This document shows, piece after piece, positions 22,215 to 33,982 of a DNA stretch of 64,000 bases. Position 1 is the stretch's first letter. Each line of letters opens with the position of its first letter. Below the pieces are notes generated by a model, which was not told where the DNA came from, did not search any database, and was given only the letters and a program-made list of their open reading frames with translations. Where the stretch lies: NCBI RefSeq assembly GCF_030253575.1, contig NC_080559.1:10967501-11031500 (forward strand), written 5' to 3'. The position numbers and the translations under genes are program-made. The stretch comes from Rhododendron vialii (Eukaryota > Streptophyta > Magnoliopsida > Ericales > Ericaceae).

Positions 22215-22810
22215 ACAGTTATATCTGAAGTTGTGTTCCTAAACTTTTTTTATCTGATATAACCATAATACTGATTGTTCTGAGCAATTCTGGGGATTAT
22301 TGGATTGGACAATGTGATTACAAAAGGGAAATGGAGTGCAAGCCCAAATATCAAACCATAGCAACTAGGGAATGACTAGCATTCAAAGGGCCCTGAGCTA
22401 GAGCATGTTCAATGTTTTTTTTTTAAATGACTTGAGCCATTGCAATTTTTTGGCAACAAAAATAGTGATACTTCTATATTGTTGGTGCAATGCCTTTTTT
22501 TTTTTTTTTTTTTTTGCGAAAATCCCTTGTACATCATTTTCAGCCAACTTCCATCAATTAAGCATTTTCTAGCATTCATTCTCCATTTACCATTTCTTAT
22601 TCAACACAACCATCTACCAACACAAATTTCTTTTCTTCTCAATACTACTATCATTATCCTCTTCTTCTCTACAATGAACAAGCTCAAAACATTTATTCCA
22701 AATAGATTTGCTCTAAGGCGAAAAAAAGAAAAGAAAAGAAGCAGCCACAAAAGCCGACTGAACTAGCAAATGCATATGAAAACAATATTTGAAGCTTTGA
22801 GTAGGGTAAA
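22215..22810. repeat. UGT-flank duplicated block, copy 2 (no UGT attached)
   Basis: One continuous stretch matches both 4735-5086 and 10943-11210 in order. It carries GTTGTGTTCCTAAAC, GGGAAATGGAGTGCAAGCCC, CATTTTCAGCCAACTTCCATC, TTCATTCTCCATTTACCATT, CTCTTCTTCTCTACAATGAAC and GACTGAACTAGCAAATG. It is the uninterrupted form of the block that the LINE opened in copy 1. No UGT sequence follows it. Confidence 0.85.
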
Positions 22811-23857
22811 TTTCAGTAGGCTTTTGCTGCTGCTTCTTTTCTTTTCTTTTTCTTTTTCTGTTTTTTTTTTGGCTCAGAGCAAGTCTTTTGGAATGTATTT
22901 CGACACGAAAAATCTGTTTGTGCATCTGTGTTTCAAAGCAAATTCCAACCGAGAGCTCTACGGGTTGTCTAAAGTAGGGATTCAACTTTGATTCTTCAAA
23001 TATCAGAGACTTGTTCACAAAACTAGAGACCATGTTTTGTATGTGCGTTTTACTTAGTTATTTATTTATTTATTTATTACAATCATATGTTTAATCCAAT
23101 TTGATCAAATTGGTACCATTGAGAAATATTCATGAGATAGACCTTTGGATCTCGAACCCTTAAATTTAGATCAATATTGAGCCAATATGAGAATTTATAA
23201 TTTAAACTTTTAGGGTAAGAGTGGAATAGTGTATATTTATTTATCCAAAATATTACGGACAATGTTTTCTTTATATGCACTGTTTCAATGAACTCTAAAA
23301 TAGAGATTTTGGATTGAAGATGTGTGAGATTATTCCATGCCCCGGGGCCCTGAGCACAGTCAAGTGGTGTCTCAAGCCAGCAGACCCTTTTCAACCACAC
23401 ATTGAATGAGACCTACGCACTTATTTGGGTCCTACACCAAAATGTGTAGTGAAAAGAGGTCTAGAGACACCAGGTGGTATTGCTTTAAAAACATTGAATA
23501 GTTTTTCATTTTTGGGCTGATTCTTACAAAAGATATGATTTGTACTTTCCCAAGAGCAATAATCATGTCTTGGATTGGAATTTAATCGAGAGATTATTCA
23601 ATGCTCTTGAGGCACAACATGACGGTGCTCCAAGGGCATTGTGTAATTTTTCTAATACCCTTTCCAGATCAGGTTTAAATCCTTCCTGAAGAGAGAATAA
23701 ATCAATTGGGTCATGATGAACATTGTCATAGCTAGTTTCGTCATTAGACATAAGTGCAAAATGTGGAGTCCGCTCTGAGTGTGATTGTATATTTGTATGT
23801 TTACTTGGCTACTTGCCCATGTTGCCTTGTGCGTATCAAACTTCTAGATTGCAGTTG
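22811..23857. other. No gene recognised
   Basis: T-rich after 22820, then ordinary AT-rich DNA. No UGT remnant was visible where one would be expected. Confidence 0.4.
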
Positions 23858-23867
23858 AATCTACAAA

Positions 23868-25172
23868 GGGTTTTTTCTGTTTATATCCCTCCAACTATCC
23901 ATCATTTTTCTACTTAGTCTTCAAACTATTAAAAACGTTTACTTAGTCCTCAAACCATTCAATTGCAGTCTATGTAGTCCAAAAGTTGACTTCTGTTAAC
24001 ATTTCTCACGGAAAATCCCATATTTAATTTTTAAACTGTTTATATGTATTAAAAAATATAATTAAAAAGTTAAATGCTCTAATTTTCGATTCGTTTAAAT
24101 CGGTGAGAAGATCTTATATATTATTTTGATCTAATTATTCTAAAGGGGCATAAATAATTTTTATTTCTAGGGCTTTCATTTAAGATCTTGTGAAGCAGAT
24201 ACTTGATTATTAAAGTCCTAAAAACAAAATTAAATTATGACCCTTTATAATTATATGATTAGAATAGTAAGATCTTCGCAACGGTCCAAACGGATTGAAA
24301 ATTGAAGCAATTAGTTTTTTGAGAAAAGTGGAGCATTTAATTTTTGATACTGTTTATATATTAAAAATAGTTTAAAAAATAAATGCTCCGATTTTCAATC
24401 CGTTTAAATCGATACGAAAATCTTATTATTCTTAGCATATTATTCTAAAAGGTTATAATTATTTTTTGTCTCTATGGCTCTTATTAGGGATATCAGGGAT
24501 CTTGTAAAGTATAGACTTGATTCTTATCTGGGATCCTGTAGAGCATTGACTTGATTATGAAAATTTTAGAAATAAAAATTAATTATCACCCTTTAAAATA
24601 ATATGATCAGAATAATAAAATTTTCGTGCCGATTCAAACGGTTTGAAAATCGAAGCATTTATTTTTTAACCATTTTTAATATATATAAACAGTATCAAAA
24701 ATTAAAATTTCAAATTTTCTCAAAAAATTAAAATGCTCCAATTTTCAATCCGCTTGAATTGTTGCGAAGATCTTATTATTATAATTATATAATTCTAAAA
24801 GGTCATAATTTAATTTTATCTCTAGGACTTTAATAATCAAGTATCTGCTCTATAGGATTTTAAATGAAAGCCTTAGAAACAAAAATTATTTATGACCCTT
24901 TAGATTAATATGATCAAAATAATAAAATCTCTGCACCTGTTCAAACGGATTAAAAATTAGAGCATTTAATTTTTTAATCATATTTTTAAATATATTAAGC
25001 AGTGTAAAAAATTAAATATGGGATTTCCGTGAGAAAAGTTAACAGAAGTTAAAACTTTTGGACTACATAGACCACACTTGAATAGTTGGAGGATTAAGTA
25101 AACGTTTTTAATAGTTCGAGGACTAAGTAAAAAAATGGTGGATAGTTGGAGGGATATAAACAAGAAAACTCA
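23868..25172. mobile_element. Composite palindromic element, MULE-type MITE
   Basis: Bracketed by a perfect 10-bp direct repeat AATCTACAAA (23858-23867 and 25173-25182). The arms of about 200 bp read TTTATATCCCTCCAACTATC at the left and the inverse at the right, continuing through ACTTAGTCCTC, AAACGTTTACTTA, ATGTAGTCCAAAAGTT and GTTAAC. The interior holds three successive palindromic units (about 24080-24310, 24385-24660, 24730-24960). Each starts with a TTTTCAATCCGTTTAAATC-like arm and ends with its inverse. A 9-11 bp target duplication with long arms fits a Mutator-like element. No coding sequence. Confidence 0.88.
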
Positions 25173-25489
25173 AATCTACAAATTTGAACAAAGATAGTTC
25201 ATCCTTTGGGCTTTGAGTTACAGTAATATCCTTCATCTGAAAGCCATTAAGTTTAAGGCAGATTAAATATCATCTACGTTCGGTGGGTACCTTCAATTTT
25301 CTTGACAGGTTTCTTTTCTTGGATCGTGGTAGGACACTAGGACGTACGTTTGGGTCTCTGCCCACCCACTTTTTGCTTTTAATTTATCAATTGCCGACCA
25401 CTTCGTGCAAGTAAAACACCAATTAAGGGTTGAATCTATTCTGTCTCTCCCTGTCTCTGAGTAGAGGAAACTAAAGTTGACAGAGCAAG

Positions 25490-26290
25490 TATAGACTTGA
25501 TTCTTATCTACGAGGGAGCACCGCGAAAAGACCACACCGGATGAGTTTCGGATTGGCTCTCTGGCGTGAGGATGAGAAATGTGCAGAGCAAGAAGGAAAG
25601 TACAAGGGTTTGAGTGGGGTAGAAGCATGTACCTCTTTAGGGTTGCTCTCAAGAGGTATTTATAGAGTTCTCCTTGCTTACTCTCCAAGTACGCACATAT
25701 GCCTTGAACGTGTTGGCTAGCATCACTATGACGTCAGGGATAGGGCTGATAACCGTTTCCAGGATTGAACTAGCACCCCCATGTGCGCTCATCATTATCC
25801 TTGGGCGTAACCGCCAGGGGTGATGTCACACACACGCCACCACGGAGCGAGCCATCCTCCTATGCATAGGAGCAGTCTATTGAGCATGGCCGAGCCTAGG
25901 AGCTCGGCATCGGCTATGCGACCGTGAGAGAAGGGTTGATCGAGAGGGAGCCTTCTGTCCGAGCTTGGCGCCGGCCGAACCTAAGAGTTTGGCTTCCGGC
26001 GGGGACTTCGTGAGTAGGATTGAGTTGGGTGAGATATCCCCTACACGGGCTCGGTTGTTACCGAGCCCAAGAGCCTGACCTTTGTCCGAGCAAAGACGAC
26101 GGATGTAGGGGGGTACTCCCGCACGTTGGCGCGGAGCACCCTGGCCTAGCCCCAGGCCGACTCCAGAAGGTGCATTTGCAGCCTAGCATTCGAGGTGGTC
26201 CGAGCCATATAATTCGGCCCACTACATATTTTGTCTGCATTAGTAGTTTTAGGAATCTAACTTTGGTATCCACCTCGTCATCATCTCGGA
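25490..26290 (-). repeat. GC-rich LTR-like segment
   Basis: Much richer in G+C than its surroundings (25800-26230). It has a TATA box on the minus strand (CTATAAATACC near 25660) followed by a CT-rich leader. This looks like an LTR in minus orientation, but I could not fix both ends or a target duplication. Confidence 0.4.
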
Positions 26291-26353
26291 ATTTATCACA
26301 ATTTCTGTAACTTCTTTACCTTCAGCGGTGCAGGCACTTCCAATTTGATTCAA

Positions 26354-29300
26354 ATGGAAAATGAAATCCTTGAAGAGCTCCGAAGAACATGTACTCTGGT
26401 TATGAGCCTTGCCAAAGAAGTTGATGTCAAAAATCAGAGATTGTGGGATCTGGAACGCAAGTATGACGAGACTTCAGCAACTCTAGGCAGGATGATTGCA
26501 GAGAAAGATAGGCTGCATCAAGCATTTGCTGATGGTACATCATGCTCTTTACAAATGCTAGAAGTATTTGAGTGTGCAAAGGGTGTATAAAGTTCATGGC
26601 TCTTTTGGATTTTGTGTTATCTTTTCCAATTTCCACTTCATCTTTGTATTTGCATATGTATTAGTGATTCCAATGGTGAACAACATTCCAACATTGGAGC
26701 TGTTTGCTTTTCCTGGTTGGCAAACATTGTCATTTTACCGTTCCTTACTGTGAATCATGGTAGATTAAAGCATTCAGGCATTCGCGAATTTTGGTGTCTC
26801 CAAGTATACTAACATATGTAAGATTTGTGGCCTCTTGGTTAGCTCATGTATTAGTGTCAACAAACCAATTATTTCAAGGTTTGGTGCATTCATAAGTTGC
26901 AGATGTCCCGTTCAGTGATACGCCTTTCTTGAATGAGGTGAAAATGTTAGCTCTTGGTACAGTTTTTATGGACATTTCCCACCTTTACATATCATGGGAT
27001 GCATGAGTTCAATGCCTATGATGGTAAACATCATTTGTGTATATGTTTTACGAGGAGTGAGAAAGAGAACAGACATTCCTCTAGGCCAGAATAAGGCTCA
27101 TTGTTCTGAGATGGTATCTAGAAAGTGTTCGCCAATTGCCAGGCTCCCGATGGCTCCATGTCACAGAGCCCGCTTAGTTTTTGATTTTTTTGGAGAAAAC
27201 ATGGGAATCTATGATTGCTTGAAAGTTATTTCTGTCGGTCGATCTTTTCCTAATGTGAGGTGTATAAGGGATAACTAGGCATGTTATGCCTCTATGATAT
27301 CCATGTAGTTTCATCGGTTGATTCATGTTCTCTCGAGGTATATTGGGTGGGGATGAGGGGGTGATAGGCTACAATTGCCCCAAGTCAGGACCAAGATTCA
27401 AGGGGCACCATCTGTATACATAACCCTCTCCCTTATTGTTGCCCTCCTGGGAAAAATGCTGGCTCTGCCATGTTCTTTCCTTGCAGTTTCCATCAAAATT
27501 GTATGAGAGAATGTGGTGGTCTGAGCTGGTCAGTCTCCGAATTAGTTTCTTTACTTTCTGCTTGTTGGTTTTGCGTTGGGGTCTTTCACATAGATGTTTC
27601 TGCTATACCATCGTGCAGGATATAGAAGTTATTTTCCTTCACTAACATATCAAGTTCTCGCAGAAATGAGACAGATGGAGTTCATTGGGGTACAAAATGA
27701 AAAGCTGAAGCTCGAATTGGAATGTCAAATGAGGAATATGCATTTCATGAGGCTACAAAATGAGAAGCTGAAAGATGACTTGGTAAATCAAAGTCAGGAA
27801 CTTGAGCAACAAGCAAAAGAAATGGAGAAGCAAAGGGCCAAAGTTGATCTTGAGCGAAAAAACTTGCTTGCTGAGAAGGAAAAGGTATGTTTGTGCATTA
27901 AATCAACTCATTGTCTCTTTAACAAGACTATAGCCTTCTTTCTTGTTTCTACTTGTATAGAATCATGACTGAATTGGTTCAAGTTCTACATCAGGCCTCA
28001 AACCTTTGGAGAAAAAACAGGCCCACGAGTTGGTGTTACCTAGTGTGAGCATTTAAAGTATATATGCTAGTAAGTAAGGTGGAAATCATATCCATCCCAT
28101 TAAAGCTTAAACAATTAGGTAGAGAGTTTCCAATTATATTAAAAGATAACCCGTTCCATACCCAACCAATGTGGGATTGTATTCTTAACATCCCCCCTCA
28201 GCTTTTCAAGATTTTTCATGTGTAGCCTCTTTTTTGGCTCTATCATTGTGCAACCTTTTTGTTTGGTCTGTTATCGTGGAGTGTGGATGATAAAGTTTCG
28301 TAAAATGTGATGGAATGAGCCCTACTCTGATGCCAAGGACTGTTTAAAGTCTTCCCTGTAAACCTGCTGAAGTCTTTAGTGGGGTTTGGTTTACATTCAG
28401 ATTCTAATTGTTTTGCTCCAGTAACATGTTCCCATGTTGACATGGTTTGTACAATTGTACTCCTGAAATTCAGATTCTAATGGCTGATGTATGTTCCAAT
28501 ATATTGCGTTTCTGGCCAGCAAAGAAGTTTGGATAAAGTATTTAGCTGTTGGTGTAAAAAGAATCATATCTAACTTGTTGCAAATTATATTGTCATTAAT
28601 TTGGTTTTTTATAACACTACTACTCCACCTTTGGAGCATATTTTTTCGTTTATTTATCTAATTTTCAGCACAATTCAAGTTTGCTTAATCATTTCTTAAT
28701 TTTCCTTTAAGCTGATGTGAAATTTGGTCAGGAGTGATGCAGCTGAAAGATCAGAATGGCTTTGAAGATGACTATAGCTTGAATATCCAGCTTGATGCTT
28801 TGAAGGAAGAATTGGCTGAAAAAGTTGATGACTTGCATGATATGGAAACCCTTAACTAGACACTTATACTTAGAGAGCACATGAGTAATGTTGAGCTCCA
28901 GGATGCTTGGAAAGAATTGATCAATGTGAGCACTTGATCTTCATGGTTAAAATGTTGAATAGAAAACCAGGATAGCACCACCCTTTTAGAATATGACACG
29001 TGCCACGTGGTTCTACTGGAGTACAATTATTGGAAAATTAATGCGATTCCAAATACTTGTTTGAATGATTTTCTTGTCTTCCGATATAGGTTTTACCAAA
29101 TGTATTGGATATAGTGACAATCAGAGTCAAAAGGATGGGAGAGGTTGATCAGAAACCTTTCCAAGATGTATGTTTACAGAGGTTCTCTGGTGAGGATTGG
29201 GAGGTAAGAGCTGTGGTGCAAAGCTCATTGTGGCAAGAAAAAGTGAGATCCAGGTTGGCAGCCTTTTAAAAAAATGACCAAAGATGGAAAATTGCAGGTA

Positions 29301-30250
29301 TTGTTAAATTTGTTCTTTAGCTATCTCAAACACAGGGCGCTACCCGGTTTTTTTTTTTTTCTTATCATTTTCTTTTGTTGCCCCACACTATGTTAATTTA
29401 ACAAGTTGCAAAAATCCAGTGACCAATACATGCATATTTTTGTTCAGAGGAAAGGAAACAAACCTATTTCTGAAGTAAAATACATGGTCAAGCTGGACAT
29501 AGGGGAGTTGTGTCTATCATTGCTCATGTCACATGATTCTTTGCCTTCAATCTATTGAAATTTCAAAAGGACTAAGAGCATTAACGAGGAACCACTTGTT
29601 GGCTCAACTCCATAGATTTAGACAAGGTAGCTTGTCGATGGAAAGCTACTCATACCAAAGGGCACACATTAAACTTCACTGATGGCAAATTCGTGTATGG
29701 AGTTCCGTGGGTAAGCATTTTAGGCATCACTCTCTCCATAGTGGTAGCAAAAAACTAGATTTAAGATTCATTACAAAGATCCATGCACCAGTTTATTTGA
29801 GCAACCAATTAACTCAACTAAAGGACAAGAATACTGGAAACTCAGTTTGATTTACACCGGTCTCTACTCTCGAAACACATGTTTGTTGGACACCTTTTTT
29901 CCCGTTATTTTTCTTAACTTTTTTTGCTACCTTTGTTTTGCTTGATGTTCCCTCTTTTTTATCTTATGATGAAATTTATTCCTTCTGTTTATTACAGTTC
30001 CTTTAAAATGCAGGAAATAATCGATGAGGAAGACAGTAAGTTGAAAGAATTGAGACGTCTATGGGGTGAGGCAGCATACAATTCTGTCGTCAATGCTCTA
30101 TTGGAATTAAATGAATATAATCCAAGTGGGAGGTATGTAGTGAAAGAACTCTAGAACTTCAACGAGGTAAGGAGAGCGTGTTTAAAAGAGGTAATTGATT
30201 GCATAGTCCAGCAACTGAAGAGTCTCAAGTCTCTTAAACGCAGAAGGTGA
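26354..30250 (+). pseudogene. FDM/IDN2-like gene relic (coiled coil and XH domain)
   Basis: Five exon remnants with preserved splice sites: 26354-26534, 27664-27884, 28732-28925, 29090-29297 and 30014-30250. The first two encode coiled coil (KEVDVKNQRLWDLERKYDET; NEKLKDDLVNQSQELEQQ). The third has LNxTLILREHMSNVELQDA. The last two are the XH domain (IRVKRMGEVDQKPF, FSGEDWEVRA, LWGEAAYNSVVNALLELNEY, NPSGRYVVKEL) with the natural end KSLKRRR. These are hallmarks of FACTOR OF DNA METHYLATION/IDN2 proteins, which bind dsRNA in RNA-directed DNA methylation. The N-terminal zf-XS and XS domains and a coiled-coil exon are missing. TAG codons at 28857 and 30152 and a two-base loss near 29238 break it. 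Confidence 0.88.
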
Positions 30251-30694
30251 CAGGGTTAGCGCCAACATCCGGTCCTACATTTGGCAAAGTTCCTATCAGT
30301 AAGCTACACAAACTACAAGCATAGACGATGACAAACTATGTTTTACAGCTTCTTGTTTGGGTCACTTCATGGTTCTTTATTTATTGGAGAGGAAAAATTC
30401 TCTCTTCTCATGTAAGTGTTCACCTGACCTGGAAGCATATATTGATGTAAAACACATACACTATATGAATCAGGAACAGACCTTATCTTCCGTGCTTACA
30501 GATAATGTACCTTGGCTGTTGGAGGCGTACGTGCCCATTGCCTAGGCAGGTGTCCATGACTCCATATCGTGTCACAAATTCATCGAAGATTTGCTAGGAG
30601 CTATGTCTGTAAAAAAGTTTGGCATGACAAAAGACATTTAAGCAGTGTTTATCGTGACGTTGCTTGATGTAAGTGCTAATTATGGAACTTGTAT

Positions 30695-30890
30695 AGATCA
30701 GTATTCTAAAACAAGGAATTAATCGTTGATTAATTGGTGGCGAGGCCTATCCGATTAGGTCTGACTAACGAGTAATCGCCAATTACTAATTAATATGCAC
30801 CGATTAATCGCCTTTAATCCGATTAATTGCTCAAAGGTGGCCGACCGCCCGACTAGCGCCTAGCGACTTTTAGAACATTGGTATAGAGTA
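30695..30890. repeat. Possible small DNA element next to the gypsy insertion
   Basis: TATTCTAAAACAAGG at the left and CGACTTTTAGAACA at the right are loosely inverted, and ATTAATCG-type blocks repeat in both orientations. Weak support. Confidence 0.35.
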
Positions 30891-31290
30891 ATTGAAAGGC
30901 AGAGACCCTTTGTAACATCCTTTTATCTTTGAGGTGCTTAAATGCTAAATTTAATAACTTAAGGGCTAAAGTGCAATTTTTTTTAAATTGTGCATGTGTG
31001 CCGTGTGTGTGTGCTGATGTGTTGAGTGTGTGTGGGTTTCTTCAAAGTGGACAAGGGCGAGAGGTGGCCGACCGCCCGACTAGCGCCTAGCGACTTTTAG
31101 AACATTGGTATAGAGTAATTGAAAGGCAGAGACCCTTTGTAACATCCTTTTATCTTTGAGGTGCTTAAATGCTAAATTTAATAACTTAAGGGCTAAAGTG
31201 CAATTTTTTTTAAATTGTGCATGTGTGCCGTGTGTGTGTGCTGATGTGTTGAGTGTGTGTGGGTTTCTTCAAAGTGGACAAGGGCGAGAG
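30837..31290. repeat. Perfect 227-bp tandem duplication at the 5' edge of the gypsy element
   Basis: The unit (30837-31063) starts GGTGGCCGACCGCCCGACTA and ends GGACAAGGGCGAGA; it is repeated without a difference that I can see at 31064-31290. It spans flanking DNA, the target 5-mer, the LTR stub and the start of the surviving gag coding. Confidence 0.93.
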
Positions 31291-32001
31291 GTGAGTAAGC
31301 AAAGCGTGAATAGGGAAGGTGGATCAAGTGGTCGAGGGACTTTCTTTCAGTGTTTCCGTTGTGGTTCTCCTGATCATCGTGTTAGAGATTGTCCGGAAGC
31401 AGGCAAGGGAATTAAATGTTACAATTGTGGTGAAATGGGGCACATGTCAACACAGTGTCCAAAATCTCGTGCGCCGGCAGCATCGTCAGTTGGCAACGTT
31501 CCTGTTGGACGCGGAGCTTCGAGTAGTTCTGTTGGTCGTGGTGGTGGAGTGAGTGGTTCTACTGCATCGGGTAGGGTGTTTGCTATGACACGACAGAATA
31601 TTCAGGCTACTCCGGAAGTGGTGACAGGTACCCTAGTAGTTTCTGGTATTTATGCACAAGTTTTAATTGATCCAGGTTTTACGCATTCTTTTGTGTCGAA
31701 CGTGTTCAGCATGTGTTTAAATAAACCTTGTGTGCTATTAGACACTGCTTTGGCGATATCTACCCCCATTGGAGAGGTAGTGATAGTTTGGGTGTCATAC
31801 CCGAATTGTGTGGTGTGTGTTAATGATAGGGAACTAGAGGCGAATTTAATTCCTTTGGTTATGTCTGATTTTGACATTATTCTTGGCATGGATTTCCTAT
31901 CAATGCATCATGCATCTCTAGATTGTTTTAATAAAGAAGTTGTATTTAGAATACCAGGTGAGGCGGAAATTAAATTCTATGGTGATAAACAGGTCCTTTG
32001 A
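31290..32001 (+). pseudogene. Gypsy gag zinc knuckles and protease
   Basis: Two CCHC knuckles (CFRCGSPDHRVRDC and CYNCGEMGHMSTQC) are followed by a Ser/Gly-rich spacer and the retropepsin block. The active-site triad reads VLIDPGFTHSF: the family D-S/T-G is D-P-G here (Pro codon 31672-31674), which should disable the protease. SDFDIILGMDFL follows. The frame ends at 31999-32001 and homologous sequence continues in another frame. The frame is open into the LTR stub upstream, so a chance LTR-gag fusion frame exists from about 31156. Confidence 0.88.
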
Positions 32002-33982
32002 ATGGTATGATTTCTGCATTTAAGGCAGCAAACTTGTTGAGAAAGGGATGTCGGGGTTATCTTGCTTTTGTGGTTAACACTGAAAAGAAACCACTAGAGT
32101 TGGCCGATATTCCTATTGTGAATGAATTTTCGGACGTGTTTCCAGACGAATTACCGGGAATTGTGCCTGATAGGGAGGTGGAGTTTACTATCGAATTGCT
32201 ACCAGGGACAAATCCTATTTCTATTCCACCTTACAGAATGGCACCAGCTGAATTGCTAGAGTTGAAGATTCAGTTGAAAGATTTGGTGGATAAAGGGTTT
32301 GTACAATCGAGTATTTCACCTTGGGGAGCACCGGTTCTTTTTGTGAAAAAGAAGGATGGTACCATGCGTATGTGCATTGATTATAGGCAGCTGAATAAGG
32401 TTACAATTCGAAACAAGTATCCTTTGCCTAGAATTGATGATTTGTTCGATCAGTTGCAAGGGGCAGCCGTCTTTTCCAAGATAGATTTGAGATCGTTCAT
32501 CAGATAAAAGTGAAGGACAGTGATGTGTCCAAAACAGCTTTCCGAACGAGGTATGGCCATTTTGAATTTTTAGTTATGCCTTTTGGGTTAACTAATGCTC
32601 CTGCGGTATTTATGGATCTAATGAATAGGGTGTTTGAGCCATATCTGGATTCGTTTGTTATTGTGTTCATTGATGATATTCTGATTTACTCTCGGAATAA
32701 GGAGGATCATGAACGGCATTTGAGAACCATATTGCAGACTTTGCGAGAGAAGCAATTGTACGGTAAATTGAGCAAATGTGAATTTTGGCGTGACAGCGTC
32801 GTATTTTTGGGTCATGTAATTTCCAGGGATGGTATTTGTGTTGATCCGAAGAAGATAGAAGCAGTGGTGAATTGGGAAAGGCCAATTAATGTTTCTGAGA
32901 TCCGTAGTTTCCTTGGCTTGGCAGGGTACTACAGAAGGTTCATTCAAGGCTTTTCTGCTATTGCATTACCCATGACAAAATTGACAAGGAAGGATGTAAG
33001 ATTTATTTGGTCTGAAGAATGTGAAAACAGTTTTCAGGAGTTGAAGACAAGATTGGTAACAGCGCCAGTGTTGACTATACCGAAGGGTAATGAGGATTTG
33101 GTGATATACAGGGATGCTTCACATCAGGGTCTTGGCTGTGTTCTGATGCAACGGGGTAAAGTTATTGCGTTTGCGTCGAGACAACTGAAAAATCACGAGC
33201 ATAACTATCCTACTCATGACTTAGAGTTGGCGGCGGTGGTTTTTGCTTTGAAATTGTGGAGGCATTACTTGTATGGGGTGACTTGTGAAATTTACACGGA
33301 CCACCAGAGTTTGAAATATTTGTTTACGCAGAAGGATTTGAATTTGAGACAAAGGCGGTGGATGGAGTTAATCAAAGATTATGACTGTTCTATACACTAT
33401 CATCCGGGGAAAGCCAATGTGGTTGCTGATGCTCTGAGTCGGAAGACAACTGGGAGATTGGCTTGTGTTCAATGTACACGCGTTGATATCTTTAGTGAGT
33501 TGGCTATGATGGGAGTAAAGCTGGCTTTAACAAAAACTGATGCTTTGATAGCTCAAATTAGAGTGAGGCCTGTGTTGATTGATCGCATTCGAGAAACGCA
33601 GTATGAGGATCGAAGGTTGAGGGGATTCAGAGATCAGGTGAGAAAGGGGAAACGAAAGGATTTCACGATTTGGGATGATGGAGTGCTGATGTACGGGAAT
33701 CGGTTGTGTGTTCCTAGGAATTTAAACTTAAAGATGGAAATTCTGGAGGAGGCTCATAATTCACCGTATGCAATGCACCCGGGAAGTACAAAAATGTATC
33801 GGGATCTTAGAGAACATTATTGGTGGTATGGGATGAAGAAGGAGATAGCTTGGTATGTGGCTCGTTGTTTGGTGTGTCAGCAAGTTAAGGCAGAACATCA
33901 ACGACCCGCAGGTTTGTTGCAAAATCTTCCTATACCGGAGTGGAAATGGGAGCATGTGACAATGGATTTTGTGACAGGTTAG
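31998..33982 (+). pseudogene. Gypsy reverse transcriptase, RNase H and integrase zinc finger
   Basis: The first frame has [38 protein letters not shown] and [13 protein letters not shown], and breaks after FSKIDLRS near 32497, where about four bases are missing. The second has [20 protein letters not shown], the catalytic FIDD (about 32667), [12 protein letters not shown], the RNase H blocks [10 protein letters not shown] and [10 protein letters not shown], and the HHCC integrase finger (33750-33880). It stops at TAG 33980-33982 within the FVTG-type motif, where homologues continue with Leu, so this is a nonsense codon. Confidence 0.93.

Noticed and set aside
24505-25512. Shared 22-mer around TATAGACTTGATTCTTATCT at 24509 and 25493
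   Set aside because: The match does not extend beyond the short block, so it is not enough to call a duplication or target site.
25293-25688. 131-codon minus-strand frame
   Set aside because: Overlaps the TATA box and leader of the LTR-like segment and has no domain.
26020-26310. 96-codon + strand frame in GC-rich DNA
   Set aside because: Lies in the LTR-like segment; no recognised domain, and GC-rich DNA keeps frames open by chance.
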